DNA from: Nostoc sp. UHCC 0926
GTDB lineage: Bacteria; Cyanobacteriota; Cyanobacteriia; Cyanobacteriales; Nostocaceae
Assembly (NCBI RefSeq): GCF_028623165.1
Contig: NZ_CP117772.1
Location: 372,001-436,000 of the forward strand
Reading direction: 5' to 3'
Length of the DNA stretch: 64,000 nucleotides
Shown: piece by piece, positions 30,401 to 39,226 of the stretch
Numbering within the stretch: the first letter of the stretch is position 1
How the letters are laid out: each line of letters opens with the position of its first letter
Notes under the pieces: generated by a model
The model's input: only the letters and a program-made list of their open reading frames with translations
Told to the model about the DNA's origin: nothing
The model's database searches: none
Translations under genes and position numbers: made by a program

Positions 30401-32126
30401 TGTAGTGAAAGTGGGAGAGCAATTTACTAAATTTAGTCAGGGAATTTATGCGATTAATCCCCAAAACCGCAATGACTATGATGCGTTGTTCAAAGAACTT
30501 ATTGCACTGGGTCAAACTCCGCAAAATATTGCTTATTTATGGAGTGTAAGTACGTTAGATACTTACCAACCAGGTGAGTTTTTAGAATTCAAGAGTTTGC
30601 TATTTTTAACGCAATCCCTTAACAACCAAAAAATGACTAATCGCTTACAAATCTGGGTTGTATCCAATCAAGTCCAAGAAGTCAATGGGAATGAAACTCT
30701 CGATCCAGACAAAGCAACAGTGTTAGGGTTGTGTAAGGTGATTCCTCAAGAGTATCCTAATATTACTTGCCGGAGTATTGATGTTGTTTTAACGAACCGC
30801 ACAGACCCAGAGAAGGCAGAGGGAGAAAGAAATCGTATCATAGACCAAATTATAAATGAGTTTATGGCTTTGTCCTGTGACTTAGTTGTTGCATATCGCG
30901 ATCGCTATCGTTGGGTGCAAACATTTGAGTCAGTGCATCTAGAGTCAGCAGTTGAAGAAAAAACACTACTTAGAAAACAGGCTGTTTACCTGTTTACAGG
31001 TGGGCTAGAAAGTCTTGGAGTTGTGCTTGCTCAATATTTGGCAAAAACTCTACAAGCAAAACTCATATTCATTGAGGATTCTACTTTCCCAGAAAAAGAA
31101 GAATACTCACAATGGTTAGAAACTCATCCTCCTGAAAATGAGGTGAGTAACAAAATCCAAAAACTCCAAGAATTAGGGAATTTGGATGCAGAAGTTTTAG
31201 TGGTACGTGCAGATACAAGTAACTATGAACAAATGCACCTGAGTTTAGCACCTGAGAATATTGGTGAAATTCATGGGGTTATCTATTCAACTGGAATCAA
31301 CCGAGAAAATATCTTTTGCTCAATACCAGAAATTGGTCAAACGGAGTTAGAAAAACTCCTTGACTCTCAACGTCATAATCTGACTATATTAGAACAAGTA
31401 TTACAAAGTAGAAAGTTAGATTTTTGGATCATTTTTTCTTCTTTATCTTCCATTTTAGGAGGATTTGGATTAGTTTTATCCTCAGGAATTAATCAGTTAA
31501 TAGATACCTTTATTCAGAGACATAATCAAACTAACTCTTTGCCTTTGAGATTCATAAATTTGGATAAATTAAAACTCAATGTAAGCCTAGAACAAAAAAT
31601 ACTTGGACAAGTATCTGGGGTAGAATTAGCCATCACTGAGACAGAAAGCGTAGAAGTCTTTAAACGGATACTCTCTTCAGGAGAGGGAACTCAGGTTGTT
31701 GTTTCCACAGTAGATCTTAAAGCCAGGTATGAGCATGCATTTAATTTCGACTTCCAACCAAATTCAAAATCTTCCGGTGGAGTAGACTCATCCTCAACCT
31801 ACTCCAGACCTAACCTCAGTAATTCCTATGTTACTCCGACTAACGAGTTAGAAAAACAAATTGTTGAAATATGGCAAGAAGTTCTAGGAATTGCACAAGT
31901 TGGTATTTACGACAACTTCTATCAATTGGGAGGGGACTCCCTGATTGCAACTCAACTAGTTTCTCGATTGCGAACCAAGTTCCCAGTAGAGTTACCATTG
32001 CGTGACCTTTTACTTCAAGCAATGATACCAGCTAAACAGGCAGAAATGATTGAGCAACTTCTTTTAGAAAAACTTGAAGAATTATCTGAAGAAAAAGTAG
32101 CAATTCTTTTGAAAAATGAATCGTAG
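27492..32126 (+). CDS. Type I PKS module KS-AT(malonyl)-KR(probably inactive)-ACP
   Basis: This 1544-residue module extends the Gly-bound chain by one C2 unit. KS (~10-435) has TACSTS (Cys183), HGTGTPLGD and NVGHLD. AT (~530-850) has GHSIGE (Ser631) and HAFH, indicating malonyl-CoA. A KR-like region (~1170-1400) keeps SSLSSILGG, but the NADPH loop reads GGLESLG instead of GGLGxLG. The catalytic Tyr of the YxxxN motif is Ser1330 (LVLSSGIN), so beta-keto reduction is probably lost. There is no DH or ER. ACP has LGGDSL (Ser1483). A short charged tail may dock to the next NRPS. An alternative ATG lies two codons downstream. The inactive KR suggests a beta-keto (gamma-amino) unit derived from Gly. 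Confidence 0.93.
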   Translation: MNMLNDFNNLNDIAIIGMAGRFPGANNVDIFWQNIRDGIESICFFTDEELLSGGINPALLNDSLYVRARGVLENIELFDASFFGFSPREAEITDPQHRLFIECVWSALENAGYNSQTYTGQIGLFAGVAASNYLLSNLYPNRELMESVDSFQILIGNDKDFLPTQVSYKLNLRGPSINVQTACSTSLVTVHLACQSLLNGESDIALAGGVSIRVPEKTGYHYQEGRINSPDGHCRAFDAKAKGTNGGSGLGVVVLKRLEDAFADGDFIHAVIKGSAINNDGSLKIGYTAPSVDGQREVILEALALAGVEPETITYVEAHGTGTPLGDPIEIKALTQAFHASTNKKGFCPIGSVKTNVGHLDTAAGVTGLIKTVQALKNKQIPPSLHFKDPNPQIDFANSPFYVNAILSEWKTNGTPRRAGVSSFGIGGTNAHVILEEAPVVERLDASRPWQLLLLSAKTTTALETNTANLATHLQQHPDITLPDVAHTLQVGRRAFDHRRIVVCNGCEDAVKVLTSPDPQRLLTYHHKPSHRPVIFMFSGQGAQYVNMARELYLVEPTFFQHVNICADILQPLLNLDIRHILFPKEQQIEAATQKLEQTALTQSALFVIEYALAQLWMEWGVHPEAMIGHSIGEYVAATIAGVFSLEDALPIVATRGQLMQQLPSGSMLAIPLPEKDVQSLIEGVKTFHGTYLQIAAINSPSSCVVSGSKEAIASLQNQLSSQEIECRLLHTSHAFHSVMMEPILEPFVQSLKKVKLNPPRIRFISNVTGSWITDDEATNASYWGQHLRQTVRFSDGISQLLQQFEGVFLEVGPGRTLSTLTTQHFQSKAKQLVLTSLRHAKEQQSDVSFLLQTLGRLWLFGVDINWSGFYTHEQRHRLPLPTYPFERQRYWIDAKSSSPSSIAKPVTPDKKQDIADWFYTPSWKRSSLPDSSFPHKIESAQGQWLLFVDECGVGSQLVNRLQQNGENVIVVKVGEQFTKFSQGIYAINPQNRNDYDALFKELIALGQTPQNIAYLWSVSTLDTYQPGEFLEFKSLLFLTQSLNNQKMTNRLQIWVVSNQVQEVNGNETLDPDKATVLGLCKVIPQEYPNITCRSIDVVLTNRTDPEKAEGERNRIIDQIINEFMALSCDLVVAYRDRYRWVQTFESVHLESAVEEKTLLRKQAVYLFTGGLESLGVVLAQYLAKTLQAKLIFIEDSTFPEKEEYSQWLETHPPENEVSNKIQKLQELGNLDAEVLVVRADTSNYEQMHLSLAPENIGEIHGVIYSTGINRENIFCSIPEIGQTELEKLLDSQRHNLTILEQVLQSRKLDFWIIFSSLSSILGGFGLVLSSGINQLIDTFIQRHNQTNSLPLRFINLDKLKLNVSLEQKILGQVSGVELAITETESVEVFKRILSSGEGTQVVVSTVDLKARYEHAFNFDFQPNSKSSGGVDSSSTYSRPNLSNSYVTPTNELEKQIVEIWQEVLGIAQVGIYDNFYQLGGDSLIATQLVSRLRTKFPVELPLRDLLLQAMIPAKQAEMIEQLLLEKLEELSEEKVAILLKNES

Positions 32127-32219
32127 TAGAGGCAAGATATTTATAGTAATCGCTACCTAAAATAGGCATCTTGCTGAGTTTACAACTTATTACTTAACAG
32201 TTATCAAAAACTCTTAGCA

Positions 32220-35200
32220 ATGGATAAACAAGACTCTAACTTATCACCCGCTAAAAAAGCCCTTCTAGAAAAATGGAAGGGAGGAAAATTTCAAGCTGAT
32301 ACTATTCCCAAGCATCAAAGCTCAAACAATATTCCCTTGTCTTTCTCTCAACAAAGGCTATGGTTTATTGACCAACTTTATCACGGGAGTTCTTTCTATA
32401 ATATTCCAAGTGCTTTCCATTTAACTGGACAGCTTAATATTACGGCGCTGCAACAAAGTCTCAACGAAATTATTAAGCGTCATGAAGTTTGGCGGACGAC
32501 TTTTGCACTCGTAAATGGACAGCCAGTGCAGCATATTGTACCAGAATTCACCTGGGAGCTTCCCATTATCAACCTAGAGCATTTATCTGGTAATAATTGG
32601 GAAGAAGAGATTAAACGACTTGCGGCTCTTGAAGCAAAAAAAACCTTCAATTTAGCGAAAGGACTTCTAGTCAGAGCAACTTTACTGCGCTTGGGTGAAC
32701 AAGAGCATGTTTTCCTCTTGACCATGCACCATATTATTACGGATGGATGGTCTATTGGTGTATTCTTGCGGGAGTTGGCAACGCTGTATGCAACTTTCTC
32801 TACAAATCAGCCTTCTCCTTTGCTTGAACTTCCCATTCAGTACGCAGATTTTGCAATTTGGCAACGCGATCGCTTGCAAGGTGAACTACTCAAAACCCAG
32901 CTCAGTTACTGGAAGCAACAACTAAGCGGTGAATTACCTGTCCTAAAGTTACCAACAGACCGTCCGCGACCAGATGTTACCACTTTTACTGGTGCTAAAC
33001 AATACTTTACTTTTTCCAAAACCTTGACAGATGCACTAAATCAATTCAGCCAGCTAGAAGACACCACTTTATTCATGACTCTACTGGCAGCATTTAATAT
33101 ATTGTTATACCACTACACAGAGCAAGAAGACATCCTCATTGGTTCTCCAATTGCCAACCGGAACCGAGCCGAACTAGAAGGGATGTTGGGTTTGTTTGTA
33201 AATACTTTGGTGTTCCGTAATAACCTTGGTGGTAATCCCAGCTTCCGCGAACTATTGCATCGGGTGCGTGAGTGTACTTTATCAGCTTATGCACATCAGG
33301 ATTTGCCTTTTGAGATGCTTGTAGAAGAATTGCAACCTGAGCGTGACTTAAGCCGGAATCCACTTTATGAAGTGATGTTTGTCCTGCAAAACACCCCAAT
33401 GGCTGTGCAGTCTGTTTCTGGGTTAACCTTGCGTACTTTGCAATTTGATAGCGGTACAACACAGTTAGACATTTTCCTGTCAATGTCCCAATCGCAACAG
33501 GGATTAACAGGGTTTTTGGAATACAATACAGACATTTTTGAGGATGCAACAATCACCCGATTTATTAGCAATTTCCAAGCTTTATTGGAAAGTATTGTTG
33601 CAAATCCAAAACAGCGCATCTATGAATTATCACCCCTGACTGCTACCGAGCAAGAGCAACTATTATTTGAGTGGAATCAAACTCGCGCAGATTATCCTCA
33701 AGAAACCTCCCTTCATCAATTATTTGAGCAGCAAGTCGAGCAATCTCTTGATGCATTAGCGTTAATTAGCCAATCAGAACAACTGACTTATTGTCAACTA
33801 AATAAGAGGGTTAATCAGCTAGCTCATTATTTACAAAAACAGGGTGTCACAGAAGAAACTCTTGTAGCCATTTGTCTAGAACGCTCACCAGAAATGGTTG
33901 TAGGAATTTTAGCTGTTCTTAAAGCTGGTGGTGCATACATTCCCCTCGATCCGAGTTATCCTGTGGAGCGTCTTGGCTTTATGCTCTGTGATTCCCAAGC
34001 ATCGCTGTTAATCACTCAACAGGAGATATTAGAAAAGCTCCCAACTTCTTCAGTTAAAACTGTTTACTTGGATATCTACAAAAACGAAATTGCTGAAGAA
34101 AGTGTGGAAAATCTGATCAATTCCTCAAAAGCTGATCATCTCGCCTATATTATCTACACTTCTGGCTCTACTGGAACTCCTAAAGGCGTTCTCGGAACTC
34201 ACCGAGGTATAGTCAATGGCTTGTATTGGTTGTGGAAAACCTATCCCTTCACAGAAGGGGAAGTTTGTTGCCAGAAAACAGCTATTAGTTTTGTAGACTC
34301 AGTATGGGAGATTTTTGCTCCCTTACTTCAGGGGATTCCCACTGTCATTATTCCCGATGCGATTGTCAAAGACCCACAATTGTTCGTAGAAACTCTAGCA
34401 GATCACAAAGTTACGCGCATTGTACTTGTGCCCTCACTGTTGCGCTTACTTTTGGATAGCTACAGTTATCTCATCCAGAATTTGTTGCATCTCAAACTCT
34501 GGATCACCAGCGGCGAAGCACTGTCTGTTAAGTTAGCTCAAACTTTCCGAGAATTGATGCCATCTGCAAAACTAATCAACCTTTACGGCTCATCGGAAGT
34601 TTCTGCCAACGTCACTTACTACGACACTAGTTTATTGCCAGATCAACCGAACAGTGTTCCCGTTGGTCGCCCTATTGATAATAATCTGGTTTATGTGTTG
34701 AACAGCCATTTGCAACTAACGCCTGTAGGAGTTGTTGGCGATCTCTATATTGGTGGTGATGGATTAGCAAGGGGATATTTGCATCGAACTGAATTAACTC
34801 AGCAACGATTTATCGATAACCCTTTTGTCCCAGGAACCAAACTTTACAAAACTGGTGACTTGGTGCGTTACCTTAACGATGGTAATCTTGAGTACTTAGG
34901 TCGCCGTGATGACCAAGTCAAAATCCGTGGCTTTCGGGTGGAACTGCGAGAAATTGCTTCGGCGGTCGCACAACATCCAGATGTGCAAGAATCTGTTGTC
35001 GTTCTCCGAGATGATATTCAAGGCGATCGGTGTCTCATCGCTTATGTAGTCACAGATAAGCAAGAGGTAGTACCATACCTAACCAGCTACTTGCAAAATA
35101 AACTGCCAAATTATATGATACCGTCTGCTTTCGTAGTATTGGATGCAATACCCCTGACACCCAATGGCAAAGTAGACAAGCGCTCGCTTCCTACCGAGGA

Positions 35201-36314
35201 CAGTATCCGAGCAAACGCCACGAAATCCTTCGTTGCTCCCCAGAATTTTACGGAATTGAGTTTGGTGAAAACTTGGGAAAATCTCCTGAATACTAGTCCG
35301 ATTGGAGTAACAGATAACTTCTTTGACTTGGGCGGTCATTCATTTTTAGCTGTTCGCTTAATGGCTCAAATTCAGGATCGATTTGGGCACAATCTTCCCC
35401 TATCTACTCTTTTTGAAAACCCGACAATTGAAAAACTAGCAACTATTGTCAGTCAGTCTGGCAGTGAGAGTTCCAATTCTCATCTGGTTGCAATTCAGTC
35501 GAATGGTTCCAAGATTCCTTTCTTCTGCATGCATGGCGCTGGTGGAGGAGTTCGTCACTACTTTAACTTATCCAGAAGACTTGGTGAAGACTATCCATTT
35601 TATGCCTTGCAAGATCCCTCTTCACAAGAGGAACCAGAAATTATTTCGGTGGAGGAGACAGCAGCTCGTTACCTCCAAGAAATTCGTCAAATACAACCAA
35701 ATGGTCCTTATCTTTTAGGTGGTCACTGTTATGGTGGTGTCCTTGCTTTTGAAATGGCGCAACAATTGCAAAGGCAGGATGAAACGCTAGCTTTATTAGT
35801 TGTCATCGATACCATAATCCCAGAATTTGCTATAAAACCAGCGGAAGATGATGATGCCAAATTCTTACTCCGCATGGCTGAATCGATAAAAACTAATAAT
35901 AACATAGACTTTTCTCTTCCTTTTGAGGAACTGAAATATTTGCCATTAAAAGAGCAATTTCATCTAGTGAATAAAAAAGCTAATTTTATCTTTAGTGATA
36001 CAGAGATTAAGAATTTTCTGAGCCATTACAAACTATTCAAAGCTCATATCCAATCTATGCGAGATTACGTTCCGCAGGTTTATCCTCACTCAATGACTCT
36101 GTTGAGAGCTAAAGAGGAAATTATTCATGACTTTAAAAATCCAGAGTTTCATACTGATGATCCATTACTAGGATGGGGGAAATGTTCTAGTCAACCTATT
36201 GATGTCATTGAAGTTCCAGGGGATCATTTCTCAATGTTAGTCGAACCGAATATTCAGAAGTTAGCTAAGAAATTGAGAATTTGTATTGATAATGCTTTGT
36301 GTAATGTAGTATAA
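32220..36314 (+). CDS. Terminal NRPS: C-A(beta-Ala)-T-TE with Cys nucleophile
   Basis: The 1364-residue protein contains C (~35-470, HHIITDG), A (~490-985), T (~1000-1070, LGGHS) and thioesterase (~1090-1350). The A-domain pocket reads VDWLISLANK. Val replaces Asp235, and the code is close to VDWVISLADK, associated with beta-alanine. That fits the PanP-like decarboxylase two genes upstream. The thioesterase motif is GHCYGG, so the usual Ser nucleophile is Cys1170; a later GDHF supplies the catalytic His. Cys thioesterases occur in some lactone- or lactam-forming systems, so cyclisation rather than simple hydrolysis is possible. This is the last assembly-line protein, and tailoring genes follow after 19 bases. 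Confidence 0.93.
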   Translation: MDKQDSNLSPAKKALLEKWKGGKFQADTIPKHQSSNNIPLSFSQQRLWFIDQLYHGSSFYNIPSAFHLTGQLNITALQQSLNEIIKRHEVWRTTFALVNGQPVQHIVPEFTWELPIINLEHLSGNNWEEEIKRLAALEAKKTFNLAKGLLVRATLLRLGEQEHVFLLTMHHIITDGWSIGVFLRELATLYATFSTNQPSPLLELPIQYADFAIWQRDRLQGELLKTQLSYWKQQLSGELPVLKLPTDRPRPDVTTFTGAKQYFTFSKTLTDALNQFSQLEDTTLFMTLLAAFNILLYHYTEQEDILIGSPIANRNRAELEGMLGLFVNTLVFRNNLGGNPSFRELLHRVRECTLSAYAHQDLPFEMLVEELQPERDLSRNPLYEVMFVLQNTPMAVQSVSGLTLRTLQFDSGTTQLDIFLSMSQSQQGLTGFLEYNTDIFEDATITRFISNFQALLESIVANPKQRIYELSPLTATEQEQLLFEWNQTRADYPQETSLHQLFEQQVEQSLDALALISQSEQLTYCQLNKRVNQLAHYLQKQGVTEETLVAICLERSPEMVVGILAVLKAGGAYIPLDPSYPVERLGFMLCDSQASLLITQQEILEKLPTSSVKTVYLDIYKNEIAEESVENLINSSKADHLAYIIYTSGSTGTPKGVLGTHRGIVNGLYWLWKTYPFTEGEVCCQKTAISFVDSVWEIFAPLLQGIPTVIIPDAIVKDPQLFVETLADHKVTRIVLVPSLLRLLLDSYSYLIQNLLHLKLWITSGEALSVKLAQTFRELMPSAKLINLYGSSEVSANVTYYDTSLLPDQPNSVPVGRPIDNNLVYVLNSHLQLTPVGVVGDLYIGGDGLARGYLHRTELTQQRFIDNPFVPGTKLYKTGDLVRYLNDGNLEYLGRRDDQVKIRGFRVELREIASAVAQHPDVQESVVVLRDDIQGDRCLIAYVVTDKQEVVPYLTSYLQNKLPNYMIPSAFVVLDAIPLTPNGKVDKRSLPTEDSIRANATKSFVAPQNFTELSLVKTWENLLNTSPIGVTDNFFDLGGHSFLAVRLMAQIQDRFGHNLPLSTLFENPTIEKLATIVSQSGSESSNSHLVAIQSNGSKIPFFCMHGAGGGVRHYFNLSRRLGEDYPFYALQDPSSQEEPEIISVEETAARYLQEIRQIQPNGPYLLGGHCYGGVLAFEMAQQLQRQDETLALLVVIDTIIPEFAIKPAEDDDAKFLLRMAESIKTNNNIDFSLPFEELKYLPLKEQFHLVNKKANFIFSDTEIKNFLSHYKLFKAHIQSMRDYVPQVYPHSMTLLRAKEEIIHDFKNPEFHTDDPLLGWGKCSSQPIDVIEVPGDHFSMLVEPNIQKLAKKLRICIDNALCNVV

Positions 36315-36333
36315 AGGATGAGAGTATATATCG

Positions 36334-37713
36334 ATGACACTACCCCCAGGACCGAAAACCCCCAGTTGGCTGTTGAATCAGCAATTCAAGGCTGACCCCT
36401 TTGGTTATATGGATGCTATTTCCAGACATTATGGCGATGTCGTCACCATAATGTCTGGTTCTACATCAATAGTTTATGTCAGCAATCCCTCAGGAATTAA
36501 ACAGATTTTCACCAATGCAAAAGAGATTATAGCTCCTGGTACATTGAACCAAGGTTTCGTCCTAACGACAGGAAACCAAGGAATACTTCAACTTGATGGC
36601 TTGCGCCACAAACATCGACGCAAGCTTTTAATGCCTGCCTTTCACGGTGGGCGGATGCAAGCCTGTGGACAACGGATCTGCGAACTCACAGAAAAAATCA
36701 TGAGTCAACAGGCAATGGGAAAACCTTTTGTGGTCTACCCTACAATTGAAGATATCACCCTGCGGGTGAGCATAGAAGTTGTCACAGGTTTACAAAAGGC
36801 AGAGCAATACGAAAAACTCAGGCAGCTGTTTTCTTCTTTGATAAAACATGTACAATCTCCTGTTGTCAATATTTTTAGGAATCTCCCCTTTGGACAACAG
36901 AATTTAGGGCGATGGAGTCCGCAAGGATACCTCCTTCACCTAAGGCAAGAAATTTTCGATTTACTTTACGCTGAAGTTAAAGAGCGCCGCAAGCAAGCAG
37001 ATTCCTCATGCACTAACATCCTTTCCGACCTAGTATTGGCAAACGATGAAACAGGTGAATTATTAAGCGATGAAGAGGTGCGCGACCTCCTATTATCGCC
37101 CATAATAGCAGCTCAAGATGCTTCAGCAACGGCTCTAGCTTGGTCTTTGTACTGGATTCACCGTTTACCTTCTGTAAGATCGCAACTACTCCACGAACTC
37201 GATAGTCTTGGTGAGTCACCAAATCCAAAAAGGATTCTCGAACTACCTTACCTCAATGCTGTTTGTAACGAAGTTTTGCGAATTTACCCAACTCAGTTAT
37301 TTACATTTCCAAGGTTGGTAGAGTCACCAGTTGAGGTAATGGGTTATGAGTTAAGTCCAGGTACGGTGCTCATTGGTAATATTTATTCAACCCATCAGCG
37401 TGAGGATTTATATCCAGAATCGAAAGAATTTAAGCCAGAGCGTTTTCTGGAGCGACAATACTCTCCCTATGAATTTCTGCCCTTTGGTGGTGGTGCTCGT
37501 GTTTGTATCGGAGCAACTTTTGCTCTATTTGAAATGAAGCTGGTGTTGGCGACGATTCTTTCGCGCTATCAATTAGCGCTGCTTGATAAGCGACCAGCGC
37601 GACCAATGTTTGATGGTCTCCTTTGCCACCCGGCTGGTGGCGTGAAGATGGTTATGCATAGTCGGCGTCAGCGCCAAAGGCAGCCACAGGATCTGATTAC
37701 TGACTCAGTTTAG
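36334..37713 (+). CDS. Cytochrome P450 (CYP110-like), first of a tandem pair
   Basis: A 459-residue soluble bacterial P450 starting MTLPPGPK. The heme loop is FGGGARVCIG (Cys391) and the ExxR motif is in NEVLRIYP; overall style is CYP110, the common cyanobacterial family. The I-helix oxygen-activation segment is unusual: it reads AAQDASATA where AGHETTATA is typical. The acid is kept as Asp, but the conserved Thr is Ala, which in other P450s tends to uncouple catalysis. An AAGGATGAGAG region upstream can act as ribosome-binding site. Probably oxidises the peptide product or a building block; the substrate cannot be read from sequence. Confidence 0.93.
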   Translation: MTLPPGPKTPSWLLNQQFKADPFGYMDAISRHYGDVVTIMSGSTSIVYVSNPSGIKQIFTNAKEIIAPGTLNQGFVLTTGNQGILQLDGLRHKHRRKLLMPAFHGGRMQACGQRICELTEKIMSQQAMGKPFVVYPTIEDITLRVSIEVVTGLQKAEQYEKLRQLFSSLIKHVQSPVVNIFRNLPFGQQNLGRWSPQGYLLHLRQEIFDLLYAEVKERRKQADSSCTNILSDLVLANDETGELLSDEEVRDLLLSPIIAAQDASATALAWSLYWIHRLPSVRSQLLHELDSLGESPNPKRILELPYLNAVCNEVLRIYPTQLFTFPRLVESPVEVMGYELSPGTVLIGNIYSTHQREDLYPESKEFKPERFLERQYSPYEFLPFGGGARVCIGATFALFEMKLVLATILSRYQLALLDKRPARPMFDGLLCHPAGGVKMVMHSRRQRQRQPQDLITDSV

Positions 37714-37754
37714 CAACTATTGATAATTAAACCGATCACCAATTAAAAGTACTG

Positions 37755-39131
37755 ATGCAACTACCCCCAGGACCAAAAACCTCTACCTGGCTGCTGAATC
37801 TGCAATTTGCAGCTGATCCCTTTGGCTACATGGATGCCATTGGCAAACGATATGGTGATATTTTCACTATTATGGTTGGTTCTACACCTGTAGTGATAGT
37901 GAGCAACCCACAGGGAATTAAAGAGATTTTTACAAAAAAAGAGATTATATCTCCTGGTGAGTTGAACCGAGGACTGTCCGTGCTGGACGCGCACAACGGC
38001 TTACTCTCGATTGATGGCTTACGCCACAAGCATCGGCGTAAGCTATTAATGCCTCCTCTTCACGGTGAGCGGATGCGAGTTCACGGGCAGCAAATCTGTG
38101 CTCTCACAGAGAAAGTCATGAACGAGCGGGCAATTGGCAAACCCTTTTTGGTCTTTCCCACCATGCAAGTTATTGCCCTGCAAGTGATATTGGAGGTATT
38201 GTTTGGCTTGGATAATGGAGAGCGTTACAAACAAATCGGGCAACTGATTTTTTCTACGCTAAGTTTTTTGCGCTCTCGCTTAACGAGAATCGTCTTCTCT
38301 TTTCCATACCTGCAACAGGATTTAGGTCGCTGGAGTCCATGGGGATACTATCTGAGGCTCCGGCAAGAATTTGACCAACTTGTCTACACCGAAATCAACG
38401 AACGCCGTGAGCAACCAGAGCGCTCTCGTAGTGATATTCTCTCCCAGCTAGTCTTTGCCCAAGATGAAACGGGTGAGTCCTTGACAAATCGGGATGTACG
38501 CGATTTGCTACCCTCATTCATAATAGCTGGTAGGAATACTGAAGCAAGTGCAATAGCTTGGGCTTTGTACTGGATTCACAAGAAACCCGCAGTTCGTGAC
38601 CAACTGCTCCAAGAACTTGATAGCCTTGGTGAATGCCTCGATCCCATAAGCATTGTCGGACTACCGTACCTTAGTGCTGTCTGTAATGAAGTTTTGCGGA
38701 TTAACCCAATTCAGATACAAACTCTACCACGAAGGGCAGAATCACCAATCGAGCTCATGGGCTATGAATTGAGTCCGGGGACAATACTCAGAGGCGGTAT
38801 TTATTTAACCCATCAACGTGAGGATTTATACCCAAATCCGAAGGAATTTAAGCCCGAGCGTTTTTTAGAGAGACAATTCTCACCTTATGAATTTTTGCCG
38901 TTTGGTGGCGGCGCTCGTCGTTGTCCAGGCGAGGCTTTCGGTTTGTTTGAAATGAAGCTAGTATTGGCAACGATTCTTTCACGCTACCAATTAGCGCTGG
39001 TAGACACAAAACCAGAGCGACCAATGCGCTTAGGTCTCAATTATGCCCCTGCTAGAGGCTTGAAGATGGTCATAGTCGGTCAACGTCAGCGCCCAGCCAA
39101 GCCACAACAGTTCGTTGTTGGTTCAGTTTAA
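37755..39131 (+). CDS. Cytochrome P450 (CYP110-like), second of a tandem pair
   Basis: A 458-residue paralogue of the preceding P450, 41 bases downstream, clearly from tandem duplication: same MxLPPGPKT start and the same FLERQxSPYEFLPFGGGAR block. Heme cysteine is Cys390 in FGGGARRCPG; ExxR is in NEVLRINP. Here the I-helix reads AGRNTEASA: the Thr is kept, but the acidic residue is Asn and the next Thr is Glu. Its defect thus complements that of its neighbour. Both have a full heme-binding region, so they should bind heme. Whether both are monooxygenases is open. Confidence 0.93.
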   Translation: MQLPPGPKTSTWLLNLQFAADPFGYMDAIGKRYGDIFTIMVGSTPVVIVSNPQGIKEIFTKKEIISPGELNRGLSVLDAHNGLLSIDGLRHKHRRKLLMPPLHGERMRVHGQQICALTEKVMNERAIGKPFLVFPTMQVIALQVILEVLFGLDNGERYKQIGQLIFSTLSFLRSRLTRIVFSFPYLQQDLGRWSPWGYYLRLRQEFDQLVYTEINERREQPERSRSDILSQLVFAQDETGESLTNRDVRDLLPSFIIAGRNTEASAIAWALYWIHKKPAVRDQLLQELDSLGECLDPISIVGLPYLSAVCNEVLRINPIQIQTLPRRAESPIELMGYELSPGTILRGGIYLTHQREDLYPNPKEFKPERFLERQFSPYEFLPFGGGARRCPGEAFGLFEMKLVLATILSRYQLALVDTKPERPMRLGLNYAPARGLKMVIVGQRQRPAKPQQFVVGSV

Positions 39132-39226
39132 CGCCTGGAGTTTGTTTTTTGTTCAGTAGACATATTTGAGATTTCTGGCTTTGTACTAGGACGGCTAAAT
39201 ATTTATTCATCATGGAGGTAACAGAT

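Noticed and set aside
39212..39226. ATG at 39212 as the SDR start
   Set aside because: It overlaps the GGAGG ribosome-binding site that is ideally placed for the ATG at 39227.
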